A stretch of DNA of 64,000 bases from Tretioscincus oriximinensis. Lineage: Eukaryota; Chordata; Lepidosauria; Squamata; Gymnophthalmidae. The position numbers were made by a program, and so were the translations under genes. Each line of letters starts with the position of its first letter. The first letter of the stretch is position 1. Shown one piece after another: positions 35,721-48,840 of the stretch. Below the pieces are notes generated by a model. It saw only the letters and a list, made by a program, of their open reading frames with translations, searched no databases and was not told where the DNA came from. The stretch covers positions 3,331,068 through 3,395,067 of the forward strand of contig JAJVDF010000028.1 of NCBI GenBank assembly GCA_022410635.1. The letters are read 5' to 3'.

Positions 35721-36430
35721 TGTCGGGGTTCACCATATGTGATATATTAATTGGCATTAATATATTTGATATAAATATATACAAGAATTGGTCCCCAGAA
35801 GCCCAGGCAGCCTGGATGTAAAATTTTGGGAAAATTTCCATTACAGGGTGTTGCAAGAGAGCTAATCTCTCTCTTCCTGCCCTGAAGCAGTTCCCATTTA
35901 GCAGTTCCCCTTAGCCTATTGTCTCAAAGGGCACCCATTGTATCTGTAGCCCCGGCTTAATGGCATGAGTCAATTGCCCTGGAAAGGCCAGAGGAAGTCT
36001 TTTGTCCATCCCTCTACCTTGGGGTGAGTGACAGGTCACAGGTCCCGGAAGCCTAAAGGGTCAATCTTGTATTGCCCAAACCATACCCATATTTGGTTAT
36101 TTCCTGACAGAGGCTGCGTCCCTTGGGAGGAGGGAGACACGTCACACAGGTGTCACAACCTGGACCCACCTCCGGTCCGCCCCAAACCACACCTTCTGAA
36201 CTCCCACTTTCTGACATCACTCTTTCTGTACACGCCTTCTGTTTTGAGTCAATAAAAACTGCCGCACAGGGGTGCTCAGGAGGCTTCCATGACCCACGTG
36301 GACCTCCTGGATCTTGCCTCAGGATCTAAGTTTATGGCCTCTGTGTGAGTTCTTGATGGGAGTCAGATATTACATGTGTCCGTATTCTGACGATACGGCT
36401 GCCTCAGATGTGCAGGCATCTTAATAACGT
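35721..36430 (+). mobile_element. Possible solo LTR of an endogenous retrovirus
   Basis: The block starts TGTCGGGGTTCACC and is GC-richer than its flanks from about 35850. It has an AATAAA signal at 36251-36256 followed by a downstream GC-rich stretch, like the R region of a retroviral LTR. At 36430, TGGTGAGCAAACCCCC vaguely resembles a tRNA primer-binding site. No gag, pol or env traces follow, so it would be a solo or truncated LTR. There is no second LTR in the window, so the boundaries and the call are tentative. Confidence 0.35.
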
Positions 36431-37864
36431 GGTGAGCAAACCCCCGTTAAAAAAGAAATTGCTGCTTGATACATTCTCAATCTGAAAGTGGACAGCAGTT
36501 GGATTAAAACCTAAATGTGACCATAACCCAGGAAAAAATGTTGAAAAACCAACCAGATGGTTTGTCCAGAGTAAAAATAAATTTCCCAAAGTGTTTCCTT
36601 GCAGTATCTGGGGAAGTTATTTTATGCGCATGTTAGGACAGAATCGTAGCAGTCCTTTGTAGAAAGGCATGTTCCTGTCTGGGTCTATGGGATGTAATTC
36701 AGAAAAGTCCCAGTGAACAAAAAGCCATGATATAGATAGAATGCATAAGAAGAAAGCTATACCCACATCCNAAAAGCTTATCTAAAGAAAAAGAACATGT
36801 GTAAGGACAGCCAACAACAACAACAAAATACATGATGTATAAAGACCCTGGTCACAGATCTGCCTTAAACCTTCTTCATTCTTGAAGAACATCTGATGTC
36901 CCTCTTCCTTGCCCCTCCCCGTGGCCTAAACATGATAAAGAAACTACATTAAAGTCATTGTTCAGAACTGAAGAAAGTTTAAAAGTAGATGTGTGACCAA
37001 ACATGGAATTTACTAACACAAAATGTTCTGTTGACTATCAACTTCAAAGACTTCAAAAAGTTGTGATGAGGTATCAATGGCTGCTATAACCCTGATGGCT
37101 GTGTGACTTCCTTCAGCACAGAAGGAAACATGCCTCACAATGCTAATTTCAGAGAGAGAAAGTAACATATGCCTTAGAACGTATGTCCTGCTTGTGGGAT
37201 TGCATTGGCCTAATCATGCAGAACAGTTCTTAGGCTGCAGCACATGCAGTCCAACTCTCAGTCTCAAAAAACTGGACTGAAAAATGGAAAAGCCAGTGGG
37301 AGGGAAAGGTTTCTCTTTATTCATCCCAATTCTTCAGGATTGAAGATGATTTAAAAGTGTGAGGGTGAATGTGGTCTTTCATTCTTATGAACATGTATAG
37401 TTACTGACTTCATAAATATTTATTTCTGCATAACTAAACAAAGCATGAATGCATGTGCATTGGTAGAACATGACTGCGCTGATTATAGGAATACCCACCA
37501 TAAACAGATAGGTAAGTTATTGCTAATTAAACAGCTAATTAATGACCATTTTGATGTCAGATGATCTCTTAATCTGGCAGAAGACTGGTGAGTTATGGTA
37601 GACATCGTAGCCAAACCAGCCATACTGAGAAATGTTGAAGGAGGAGGAAATTATGATGGTAGATAAAACATGGCTGTTTTAATGAGACTCATGGACCTTA
37701 GAATAATTGTTGATTGTTCTGTGTGTGTGATAAAAAATAGGAGAGAAAATTGGACATCACTTAAAAAAAANCCTAAGACACTAACAATCCTCCTCCCTAT
37801 CCCAATTTGTTATAGATTCTACTCACTTAAATTTTCTACTCCCTAAAATGAAGAAACAGAAAGT
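36431..37864. other. Unique DNA, no gene seen
   Basis: No exon or clear repeat. A motif near 36970 (AGTTTAAAAGTAGATGTG) recurs loosely at 8.7, 23.8 and 37.3 kb, too weak to call a family. Confidence 0.35.
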
Positions 37865-38215
37865 GTATTAACTAATCCCACTCATTCTTGTGCCCCAAGA
37901 CATGTTAAAAACCTCAATTGCATTAAATCTGAAATCACCTGATCTCGAGCCCCAGTAAACGTACCTTATTCCTTTCTCAAACAAAAGGGAAGCCTTAAAA
38001 TTCTGTTGCTGATGGAATGAGGAAGTGAAGTTCTGAGATATGCTCAGTAGCAATTCTGGCTTCAGCCCTCACTAAGCACCTGGCTAACCAGGAAGTACAA
38101 TGCAATGAGCATTCTTTTTGCTTTCCTTCTCTTCATGCAAGATTTCCTGTCTTCTCTCATAACAGAGAGACACACAGTGGAACATCGTGTTAAGAATCAG
38201 GTAGGAAATTGTCGT
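37865..38215 (-). repeat. Unknown dispersed repeat X, copy 2
   Basis: Inverse-orientation homologue of 15985-16475. Shared on the minus strand: CTGATTCTTAACACGATG, CATTGCATTGTACTTCCTGG, CTGAGCATATCTCAGAAC and GAGATCAGGTGATTT. It lacks about 145 bases that copy 1 has after TTCCAC. Neither end has an evident terminal repeat. Confidence 0.65.
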
Positions 38216-40144
38216 GTGTATTTGCCTTTTTGCTTGAGGTAACAATATAGGGAGCTAAAAATAAGCTTTCAATAAATGGATTGTGGGAATGCCAGTGAAG
38301 AGGCGGGTAAGGAAACAGTCTTGCCCCTCAGTTTTAATACTTCTAAGGAGCTATTTGAAAAGCCAAGCACAAAATACAGATGGAGTTATGTTAACATGGG
38401 CTCATTACAGATTGCAGCCTCTTTTTGGCCTGCCACATTGACTTTCCTGAAGAGGCTAAACTGTGCTATATCCTTGAAAACACAGATCTGACTATATGAC
38501 TTATGCAGTGCATTCATTCAGTCTGAAAGCCGGCACAATGCTTGATATATAGATATACTTACCTTTTTATTACTCCCACAAGAGCCATGTTTCTGTACAG
38601 TGTTAAGCACAGTTCGTTGCTGTCTTTTGGAAAGAGAAGAAGAGGGGTGGGGGAACCAAGAAGAAAATGGAGGAAATGGAGATGGCGGTTGCAGAAACTG
38701 CAATTGCCCTCTCAACCCCAAGACATTTCTTCAGAAATATCCCTGTCTCCTTAGAATTTTAGTCCCAGACTATCATTTTTCCAGTTCTTGCTGCGCTACC
38801 ATCTGTTCATGCCAGCCTTTTGAGTTTGCAGACTGTCTCTGCTTTCTCTGTACCTGTCTGACTCACAGCACTTCAGCAAAGAATAGAAATAAGTGGAGGG
38901 GAAGAGAATAGCCCTGCAGTAGCTCTATAAACTTTGATTGCTGCCAGCACTTGCATCTCATCTTCAATACTGTGGTTGACATGTGAAATGAGGGTCACTT
39001 GGCAGGTAATTCAAATATGCACCTGTTTGGCGAAAGGGGAAATTGTCCAGACCACTTTCTTTTCCTGCCCATCTTTGCTGCAGTGAGGAAAAGTAAAAGA
39101 TTCTCCAATTATGCTCGTATTCTTCTCCAGGAGCAGGAAATATTAAATAAAATCTCAGGCCAAAAGGAAGGAGCAGCAGCATCTGTAAAGCAAATGCACA
39201 AATTGGACAATAAGCATTTGAAATAATCTAATTTATTTAGCGTTGCAGCGTTTTGTTTAATTTGATTGCCGACTTGTACAACAGCCCCCTAAACTGATTT
39301 CAGAATAGTTGGCAGCAATTGGTGGACATTTCCTTGGCACATATTGTTGTAATTTATTAATTTTTTCTAGTATGCCAACAATTTAGAGAGGAGGCAAAAT
39401 GTTTGCAAAGTGTAGAAGGCAAGGAATCTTTCCTTGCAGATTGAGAGGAAATACTTCAAGCAGGGGAATTAATCTTAGTATGGTGATTAGTGTAATACTT
39501 AACTAAAACATTTGGAAACAAAGTCTAGCTTGCTATCAGAGCTATTAACAACAACAACAACCAACAAGAACAACAACAACAAACAACAACTCAGGCAGGT
39601 TCTCATTTACATTTTTAGTTACTGGCTGGAAACCTTATAAATAGCAGCTGTTTTTACAGCAAGCTATGTTATTGCCAAAACTAGTGAAATGCCAATTTAC
39701 ACCAAAATATTTCTGTGTAGGAACTCTGCCTTCACATTTTAGAATTAATGCCAAAGAACTCCTCCTGCCCAAGTGAACTGTTAATCTCTCCAGATTATCA
39801 AGAGATCTATGTTTCATGGGTCATGGAGAATCTAATTAATATTTTGCATGGAAAATTGAAAGTGCGTGGAGAGGTATCACATTTTCCCCTGTGGATTTAG
39901 AGTTAATCTCGGGGGGGGGGGGGGGAGCAGAATGTGGGGAAGGGGCCTAGAAGTTTCCACTCTATTGTTGCTGATCAGGACACCTGATTTGAAATATTGT
40001 TGAACGATGATTTAGTGCACATATTATGAGCAAGACTAACTTCAGAAGCTATTTCTAGGCAAAATGTGCTGGGTTGAAATGGTCCCAGAATATCAGATCA
40101 GTATGTGCTGTTCATACATGAATGATGGAATACTAGCAAGCTCA
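38216..40144. other. Unique DNA with a conserved-looking segment, no gene seen
   Basis: Includes a short (CAA)n tract (39550-39590) and a poly-G run (39911-39926). The segment 38940-39360 reads as dense non-repetitive sequence with homeodomain-like TAATTTA cores and E-box-like CACCTG; it is a candidate conserved non-coding element. No exon is supported. Confidence 0.35.
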
Positions 40145-40560
40145 ATTCAAGGTATTATCTGTAACCCTTAAAGCCTTACATAACTTGGGCTCCAGATATC
40201 TAAAGGAACGCCTTCTCCCATATGAGCCTGCTCGTGCCCTAAGATCTGCAGGGGAGGCCCTCCTGACTGTACCACCATCCTCAGTGGAAGAGAGGGTGGG
40301 AACCCGGAATAGGGCTTTCTCTGTGGCAGCCCCCAGACTATGGAATAGTCTCCTCCTTGAGTTGCGTCAATCACCATCTCTGTGCACTTTCAGAAAATGC
40401 TTAAAGACGCACCTCTTTGGCCTGTCCTTTGGCTAGAAAACTACTGCCTCCTCCCCATTTTTAGAAAAGGCTGTTTTTAATGTGTTAAAATTATGGTTTT
40501 ATTGTTAACCGCCCTGAGACCTATGGGTATAAGGTGGTATAAAAATGTAATAAAATAAAT
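40145..40560 (+). mobile_element. L2-like LINE, 3' end, best preserved
   Basis: The plus frame at about 40185-40436 reads LKERLLPYEPARALRSAGEA, then VGTRNRAFSVAAPRLWNSLL, then SPSLCTFRKCLKTHLFGLSF, the conserved C-terminus of L2-clade ORF2, and ends in a stop. The 3' UTR follows with CCGCCCTGAGACCTATGGGT and (AAAT)-rich tail to 40560. It is the reference copy for the other L2 pieces in the window. It is 5'-truncated to the last about 90 codons. Confidence 0.85.
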
Positions 40561-42972
40561 ATAATATTGTTAAGTCAGATCCTCTGAACTTTTTACTAGC
40601 TATTGTGGACACAGTATGTCACAATATGCTCAAAATAATCTCCAGCTTCTTCATCCTCCAGGTGTGGAAGGTCATTTGAAGGGGCATGAAAAGACACAAT
40701 TAAAAATGTGAGGAGGAGAACACAAGAGCACTGAATATTGAGGGATTTGCCTTTCATTTGAGAAGCGGAATGAGGTAAACGCAGTCTGTGCATTCTCAGA
40801 GACATTGACCTAGGAAGATCTTTTAACCATAGGATATTTAAAACACAGGCATTACTCCAGAATTTAAAAGATTAGGAATAGGCATGTTGGCTCCAGTCCC
40901 TAGGGGAGATATGTAAGGTCAGTGGTAGGAAGATAAAAAGGTGGTTTCCAATTAGAGCCTTTCTCTTCCTCCAACACACAAACAATCCTGAATCACAGGC
41001 TATTTTGGGGCTACACTTGGCAGGGAAGGGCAAGAGATGTTATTAGGAAGAATAAATAAATTAACAGGGCATGGTGGAATTATAGAAGCAACAGCAACCA
41101 ACAAAGCAAATATGGTACAGTACAGACAAACCACAAAACCATAGATCAATAAATGTGATCACTAACTCAATCTAAGAGTGAGGAATTTTATTCAGGCAGC
41201 CACATGTTCTATGAATCACTTCCCTCATTAGACTGGAAGAAAGCAATTCAGTGTTTATATCAATCCAAGGCATGAAATGTATTCTTATTTCTAAAAAGAG
41301 ATGCCTGGTCCTACTTTGGCAAAGGCTTGCTAAACTCATAATGTGTGCAGTAAATCAACAGTCAATGGCATTTCAAATCAGGGAGATGTAGTCTGAAGAA
41401 ATGGTTTGACTGGCAAAATTGAAGTTAGATCTGGAGAAACTTTGTTATCTGTTTTAACTCTATTCATTTTAGAAGGTTCTAGGGTAAATAACACCCCCAA
41501 AATAAAATATGTAAATATATTTCAGCAGCTGATTAAAGCATGTCTGACAGTGTAGCTCTGGTAGAAAATGAGTTTGTTTTGAGCATATTTCAATCTGTTT
41601 TAATCATTTGGTTGTTTTAGTTGAATGCCCACGTGGGACTTTTAAGTGAAGGACAGGGTGCAATGAATGCATGAAATGCTTACTCAGTTCTATACCAGAA
41701 GTTTCAGGATTGACTATAATAAAAATAATAACAAATAATATTGAAATTACTTTAGTAAAACAATAGGGAACAGTTTCCAGAAAGTGGAAGAAAAGAGAAG
41801 TTGGTTTAGAAGTCCAAGGGATGAAAGTTGGTTTAAGCGACTTCTAGAGGCCATCCCTACACAGAGTAGAAGAAGACATGGTCATGAAACATAAACAGCA
41901 AAATATTGAGATTCCAAGAAAAAGAAAAGAAAGGAAAGAACAGAAGTAAGATACTGAAATTTTTGTCCTGGAGAATATGTCACTGACATGGAATTAATTC
42001 AGGTCCCACGGTCATTTTATTCCATCCAATAAAGGTGGTGGCTGGAAATTCAGAGTTGGCAACACATTATTCATATGACTGGGAGGTCTGATGGGACAAT
42101 TGCATCACTGTCCTCCATGGACATCCAAACAACAGCTTTATTTTTATGGTTCTATATTTCCATAGAAGTGTTAGATTTCAGCTGTTAGCTGAAGATGCCT
42201 TCTTTTCACTTCTGTTGACTTGAGAGAGCCATCTTTGCTGATTAAAAGATAGAAAAGCAAGAAAAAAACAGAGGCTTGAGTCCAAGGGAATGATAGAAAT
42301 TCCAGATGGCTTCTAAGTGTTGAAAGAAGAAGCTCATTTACACAGGCTTTTAAATGTCAAAAAAGAGGAAGGGATTGAAGGAAGAAAGGGATCTAAGAAT
42401 ATTGAGGCTTTCTGGAGTTCTAAGATAAGCATGAATAGAAACTCTTTGACAGTCAATTGGCCAAAGAGATTCCCATGACCAGAGATTTCAATGAAAGAAA
42501 GAACTTAAAGTGTTCTGGTGGAGGGAAGCTGCAAGTAGATTGGCATATTTTTGTGCATGTATATATTGAGATCACATTAAAATGTTTTGTGCACAGGCCC
42601 AGTTGTATTTGTGGTTCACGATCCAGTTTTTCCAAAACAACCCACCCCCAGTCATAGTCATGCTTTCCCAGTTAGTTTGGCTTGTTGTTTCAATGAGAAA
42701 GGTGACTTGTAGACATTCAAAATCTACTTTCCCTGCAGAATTTAGGCAGGTAAACATTGCAACTTTGATTAAAAAAAAACATTGCAGCCTAAAAGCTTCA
42801 ATTTTTTAATCCTAAAGCCCCATTTCTTTCTGTCTCCCCCTCACCCCTTGTTGCAGATCTCTACAAGCTGAGCTTGTAGGCTCACGTAATGTGGGATAAA
42901 AATGAATGGAAGAATGAATCAATGTAGAAGAAGGATGGTTTAGCGTTTTGACTATTATAATTTTGAATATAT
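40561..42972. other. Unique DNA, no gene seen
   Basis: About 2.4 kb with no recognised repeat or exon. Opposing short open frames at 42.45-42.8 kb on both strands show no motif. Confidence 0.4.
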
Positions 42973-43232
42973 CTAAAACTAGTGGAATAAGCCCACTGCC
43001 TGGGTTTAATGCAATGAGGGGGTCTTAGTCTTCCTCCCCTCTTCAAGTTCCGCCTTCTCTCTTCCTGTGGTGTTCCTTCCCTTTTGCTGCTGCAGTGTTG
43101 GGACAGGTTCCATGGCAACGACTGCTGGACTGGTCCTGGCTTTGGAATGTTGATGACATCACTCCAGGCCCTAGGATTTATCCAAATATAGTCCAATCAC
43201 AGATCCTTCAATATATATATAGAGAGATTAAT
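42973..43232 (+). repeat. Unknown dispersed repeat Y, longer copy
   Basis: Starts AAAACTAGTGGAATAAGCCC and matches 61629-61695 over about 65 bases, including CTAGTGGAATTAGCCCA and a run into TCCTCCC. It continues as a pyrimidine-rich then GC-richer stretch and ends near an (AT)n-AGAGAG tract at 43203-43225. The family is not identified. Confidence 0.45.
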
Positions 43233-44253
43233 TTGCAAATTGCTCTGAGACTTCAGTGGAATATTAATGCTGAATTGAATCAATGTCATTCATAATAATG
43301 ACTGAATATGAAATAATCTGGTTCTATGTTTAATTCCATGTCTCAGTTTCAAGGTCAGAGAAATATCCTTACACTTTGATTTAACTGATTGGCAGATCCA
43401 ATCAGCAACAATGTTCCAATGATATACTTCCTTTTTCAATTAGTTATCACAGCGATTAAGAATAAGATATATAGGAAGAAAAATGGCTACATGTGCTGCT
43501 ATAATTTAGGATTCAGTTTCTCTAATACTTCAAAGTATTGTTGCTCCAGTCTCATGATAATTTGTGGGGTTAATGGTTTCAAACTAGAAAAGTTTGTATC
43601 CTTCACCAAGGACTTTGGGACCATCATTGGTTCATATATTTATATAAAATATTTATATTTTGCTCTTAATCCTAACATTGGGTTATAATCTTTAATAAAA
43701 TAATATGTACATTCTTATTCTTTGTGACTAGGATGAAGGCTTCATTTTAATGTAAGTTTAAAGTGGGTCTGTATTCTTATGCAAAACCATATCATTCAAA
43801 TATGCCATTTTAAACAATACAAGTTTCCAGATACCAAGTTCGATGCAATGTTGGTCAAAGTCAAAGCAGTGCTAGAGAACCATGAATCAATTTCTTGAAA
43901 GGTGAAATTCAATGATATTGTTGCATACCAGACCAGGTGCTAAACTGTTATTGGGTGTTAATTTAATTCTTATACTGTCAACACTTGTCTGCATTGTAAC
44001 ACCTGCTAAACACTGTTCCAAAACAGCCAAGGATGTCTTTACATGAAAACAGCTGCCTAATCAATATGCCTGGGAGGGATATTTGTGGGAAATGGAGTAA
44101 GCTCTAGAGAGCAAATGAAGCCCAGAGAGCTTAGGCTTCATTTAATGTGTATAGAACCATGACGTGAAAAGTAAAAGTAAATACACTTGCTCATTTTTGG
44201 AGTTTTTTCCTTTCCTACTGATGTAAAGCTATTTAGTTGAAAGCATGCTGCAA
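43233..44253. other. Unique DNA, no gene seen
   Basis: AT-rich with no recognised repeat. The open frame 43389-43688 (99 codons) shows no known domain. Confidence 0.4.
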
Positions 44254-45150
44254 CAATAAGAACATAAGAGGAGCCATGCTGAAATGGGCTGGAGCCCATC
44301 TAGTCCAGCATTCTGTCTCACACAGTGGCCCACCAATTGCACCTGGGCAGTCTGGAATAGAAGAAGGCAAAATCTTCAATTGTTCTTGATGCCCTGCAAA
44401 TGGCATTTTAGGAACACTGCCTGTTGCTTCATCTCGGAGGCAGTATCAAGACATCCAGCTTAGTAGCTGTTTATACCCTTGGCTTCCATGAACATTTCTA
44501 ATCCTGTCTTAAACCAACCAGGCTGCTAGCTATCCAGGCCAATTACCCTCTGAGTAAAAAATACTTTCCCTTGTTTGTTCTCACACTTCTGCCCCTCAGT
44601 TTCAAGAATGCACACTGGTCCTAGTGTTATGTGATAGAGATTTTTTTCCCTATATTTACCAGAATTCTACACATTATTCCAAATGTGGCCTCACCATAGA
44701 TTTATAAAGAAGTAAAACAACACTTGACTTGTTTTCAATTCTTTCCTAATTATCCCTAATATTGAATTTGGTTTTTTGGCTGCTGCTGCACACTGGCACG
44801 ACACCTTCATCGAATTGTCCACCAATACCTCAAGATCTCTTTCCTGCTCTGTCACAGAAAGCTTGGTTCCCATTGGGTGGTAGGAGTAGTTGGGGTTCTT
44901 TGCCCCAATGTGCATGACTTTGCATTTGCTTAAGTTGAAATGCATTTGCACCTTTGTTGCCCACTCACCCAATTTCAATAGATCACTGTGGAGCTCATTG
45001 GAATCATTTTCAGTTTTCACTACCCTGAACAGTTTAGTGTCGTCAGCAAATGTGACTACTTCTCTATTACCTCAGCATCCAGATTGTTTATGAATATATT
45101 GAAAAGCAGAGGTCCTAGTACAGAATCCTGGGGTACCCCTGCTGTGAACC
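44254..45150 (-). mobile_element. CR1 LINE, 3' part with internal deletion
   Basis: Minus-strand CR1 from the 3' end at 44254 (AATAAGAACATAAGAGGAGC) through the RT C-terminal region. The frame 45020-44691 encodes LLKLGEWATKVQMHFNLSKC and CKVMHIGAKNPN, the segment following the RT FADD box. About 200 bases present in the 53-kb copy are missing near 44640-44670. Its 3' UTR belongs to the subfamily with GCTGAAATGGGCTGGAGCCC. Inactive. Confidence 0.85.
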
Positions 45151-45630
45151 TCATAGATACATTTATCCTCACCATCCATCTTGTTTGCCAAAACATCTTT
45201 CCAGTTTGTCAAATAAATGGTTTCAATGTTATTATCAGACTTTAAGATTAGGTGAGTATAAACATGTTCTGTATGGATTGCTTTTAGAATATGTTTGGAT
45301 ACTCTGGTGGATGAAGAATGCCCCAAAAGTCTGGGATTTAACAGGAGCCAGTGTTTTGGAACATGTCACTCCATCGTTTCAGCTTCATTGAAGTCAAAGC
45401 AGCTTGTGGGCTTATTACAAAGAATTGAGGTTTTACTTTGAAAAACAGAAATGTCTTGAAGGACTTGCTGTATGAAACTGGTGACATATTCAATTAACAA
45501 AGAGTTAGTTCTCTGCTTCGAAACAATACTGACCAGAATGCATCAGAAACTGTTTGGGAAATATGTCTCCCATATAAGGCTTCTTCATTTCATTTACAGA
45601 TGGCATTTGGAAGCTGACTGAAATCACTAA
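45151..45630. other. Unique DNA, no gene seen
   Basis: No recognised feature between the CR1 fragment and the MITE copy. Confidence 0.4.
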
Positions 45631-45775
45631 GGCCTTTTCTCCATTTATATCTTGGAATCCATATGGTACTGTAAGCTTCCCTGAATGGGGTCTGTGAGAG
45701 CCTACAATAGCATGTGGATGGCAGGGCCTTATTCCTAGATATATTCCCAAAATAAATCCTAGTGCAGAAATGATC
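45631..45775. mobile_element. Foldback MITE, family A, copy 3
   Basis: Begins GGCCTTTTCTCC and ends AGTGCAGAAATGATC, decayed versions of the family A termini. The right half, GCATGTGGATGGCAGGGCCT followed by TATTCCTAGATATATTCC, matches copies 1 and 4 closely; the left half is shortened. It is preceded by ACTAA, like copy 1 (CCTAA) and copy 4 (ATTAA). Confidence 0.65.
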
Positions 45776-46887
45776 TATAGTTCCATCCCATTTTTGTGTC
45801 ATTCAAAGGCTAAGGTGAGCTTCCATCTGTGTATTTCATTATTCAATCCATCTACACGCTCAATCTAAGTCTGACTCTTCTAATAATTGATGCTATAATT
45901 TTACTTAATTTCTGATGGACTAGAATGCCTTCCATGCTTTAGACATAAAGCAGAGGTTTGAAACAGAAAAATGGGAGATTAGATGAATGCACACATTCAT
46001 CCCTCCACTATCAATCTAAGCTGCAATCATAACAGAGAACCAATCTACCACGAAACATGTGAACCCACACATACAGAAGAAAACTGATGGATTGATTTAG
46101 ATTAAAGTTCTAGACAAATGCATTAGAGGAAACACATTTTCAAATATTTACAAACCAGTTCATTTAGAGCATTATTATTCTAGGTAATTAAAAAGCCCAT
46201 AAATATCTGTCAAAACTGTCTTGATATGTATCTAGAAAGAAGTACAGTAACTATAAGCAGTCTCACTACTACTTTATATAGTAGCTCAAACCTTTGAAGT
46301 CTTTCAAGAATAACCCATGTAAAATACTATATATCAAAACTGGTTATGAACACAGATAAGCTTTTTTCTTTTCTTTTAAAAACAAACCTAGGTTGTTTCT
46401 TGGCTTATCATTAAAGCTGATTAGGAAAGGCTCCAGGGGCCTGCCTTTCGTAGGCTAATGTGGCACAGAACAAGTTCCTCCTGTTCACTGAATTACATTA
46501 AATTATGAATCATTATAGAGCACCAAACTGATGCCCTATCCTAGTCTTGTGACAGATCTTGACAATGAGATCTACTAGGAGACAGGTTTTGCATTCTAAC
46601 TATAGACAATTGGAAAATAGTGAAGAATTCTTTTTGGTCACACACCAGGAAGAGACACCAGATTTGTTAAAAAGGGAATGAGCTTTCCTGCTAGGCTCGC
46701 TAGTTTAATCACAGAAAGATAGGATGCAGGCCTTCTGCATGTACCCATAGTACAGATCATGGCCCACTGATCCACTAACAATCTATTAATAGTCCCATTG
46801 AGGAAACTACTCATTGATGATTCGTCTCACCTATCAAGAAGAGGATTTTCCAGTTGCTGTTGTCTGGAGTACAGGCAGAAATGGGAC
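45776..46887. other. Unique DNA, no gene seen
   Basis: No repeat or exon recognised. Confidence 0.4.
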
Positions 46888-47918
46888 ATAAGAATATAAG
46901 AACATAAGAACATAAGAACATAAGAAGAGCCATACTGGATCAGGCCACAGCCCATCAAGTCCAGCATTCTGTGTCACACAGAGGCCCACCAGGTGCACTT
47001 GGGCAGTCTGAACAGAGGAAGTAAAATATGCACCTTTTCATGACTCCTTGCAAATGGTATCTCAGGAGTCTTGCCTGTTGCTCCATCCCGGAGGCAACAT
47101 CCAGACATCCATCCTAGTATCCATTTATACCCTTGGTGTCCATAAACCTGTCTAGTCCTGTCTTGAAACTATCCAAGCTGTTAGCTACCACTACCTCTTC
47201 AGTAAGTAAATTCCACAGGCCGATGACCCTCTGGGTGAAAAAATACTTTCCTTTGTCTGTTCTCACTTTTCTTCCCATCAGTTTCAAGGAGTGCCCTCTG
47301 GTCCTTGTGTTGTGTGATAGAGAAAACATTTTTCTCTGTTCACCCTGTCCATTCCATGCATGATTTTGTACACTTCAATCAGATCACCTCTCAGACGTCG
47401 CCTTTCGAGGCTGAAGAGGCCCAGAAAATTGCACCCCTGATCATTTTTGTTGCCCTTTTCTGCACCTTCTCCAGTTCCAAAATATCCCTCTTAAGATGTG
47501 GTGAATTGAACACAGTATTCCAAATGTGGCCTCACCACAGATTTATAAAGAGGCAAAACAAAATTTGCTGACTTGTTTTTGATTCCTTTCCTAATTATCC
47601 CCAACATGGAATTTGCCTTTTTTGCTGCTGCTGCACACTGGGTTGACATCTTCATCGAACTGTCCACCAGCACCCTAAGATCCTTTTCTTGCTCGGTCAT
47701 AGAAAGCTTGGTTCCCATCAGGCTTTAGGAGTAGTTGAGGTTCTTTGCCCCAATATGCATGACCTTGCACTTGCTTAAATTGAAGTGCATTTGCCACTTA
47801 GATGCCCACTCACCCAATTTCAATAGATCACTCTGGAGTGCCTTACAATCATTTTCAGTTTTCACTACCCTGAACAGTTTAGTGTCGTCAGCAAACTTGG
47901 CTACTTCACTATTCACAT
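46888..47918 (-). mobile_element. CR1 LINE, 3' kilobase
   Basis: Minus strand, starting with a clean run of the terminal octamer AAGAACAT (46889-46925). Coding remnants include MFSLSHNTRTRGHSLKLMGR with FFTQRVIGLWNLL (47329-47114), SMLGIIRKGIKNKSA with YKSVVRPHLEYC (47718-47491) and EVAKFADDTKLFRVVKTEN (47916-47725), the RT FADD box and thumb/C-terminal part. It stops abruptly at about 47918, just 5' of the FADD box. A short internal deletion near 47405-47440 and frameshifts make it dead. High similarity to the 53-kb copy suggests the same subfamily. Confidence 0.9.
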
Positions 47919-48827
47919 GTTAAAGATGTTCCAAGTTTTATATTTATATTTGCTCTTGTGTTTTCTTGCTTGCCCTTTCTTTTCTCAGATCTCTTACCTT
48001 CCTCTTTCAGTGCTTTTTCTTTCTCTACTGCTGTCACTGCTGTCACTGGTGGACATTTTGTTGAATGCTCTTTCAAAGTCTTTGAAGGCTTCTGAAAATT
48101 TACATTCAAAGGTCCATGAATAATGACATCATTAACTGGATCCACACAGACAAATTTTGCATGCTCAGCTTGGCATACGTCCCAGGCTGTGAAACTTCAA
48201 GGTCAGATACTATTGTTCCCTGGCACCAAATTCTGTCTGAGCTCATGACATGAAGCATAGGCAATGGCCCAAAAGCTGCTGGAGTGAATCAGACATGCAC
48301 TGCTTTTTGCAAATAGCTTTTTATTGCACTACAGCAGTTGTAGCCCACAGGACCCATTTCACTTCTAGAAGCAGGCTAGGTGAGGGCAATATGCAAGGGC
48401 CAAAAAATACCTGCCCCTGTTTTGGTCCATTTTTATGTGCAAAGGTTTGTCAAGCTTTTCAGTGAAAAGAAAAAAGGTCAGCATTATAAGCAGGCCCTCC
48501 CCTGCTCCACATTATCCTTGCACTTCAACCACACCCCTTCCACCCCAATTCTGCTCCCATATAGTTTGCTCTAAGGCTGTAAAAATCAGGGAGTCCCTTC
48601 TCCCCTTTCTGTTTTTAATCAGGGCTGACAGGGGACATTAAAAACTAGGACAGCTTTTAGGGGCTACCTAGTTAAAATTGAATGATTTGGTAACCATAGA
48701 TCTCTGGTCCCTTTTCACCCTAAGGGATCATGGAAGCCCTGCTGTAGCCTCCCAAGAAGAGTTTACACCTTAACGTTTCAAAAATGCATTTGAATGATCA
48801 AGAAATATCATTGCTCCTGAAACCTAT
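47919..48827. other. Unique DNA, no gene seen
   Basis: Pyrimidine-rich around 47960-48050. Overlapping short open frames on both strands show no family motif. Confidence 0.4.
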
Positions 48828-48840
48828 CTTTCTAGTAAAG

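Noticed and set aside
36970..37360. Loose recurrence of TTTAAAAGTAGATGTG-like motifs at 8.7, 23.8, 36.98 and 37.3 kb
   Set aside because: About 20-35 bases of similarity without clear ends; could be chance or a very old repeat.
43389..43688. 99-codon plus-strand open frame
   Set aside because: No recognisable motif; AT-rich chance frame.
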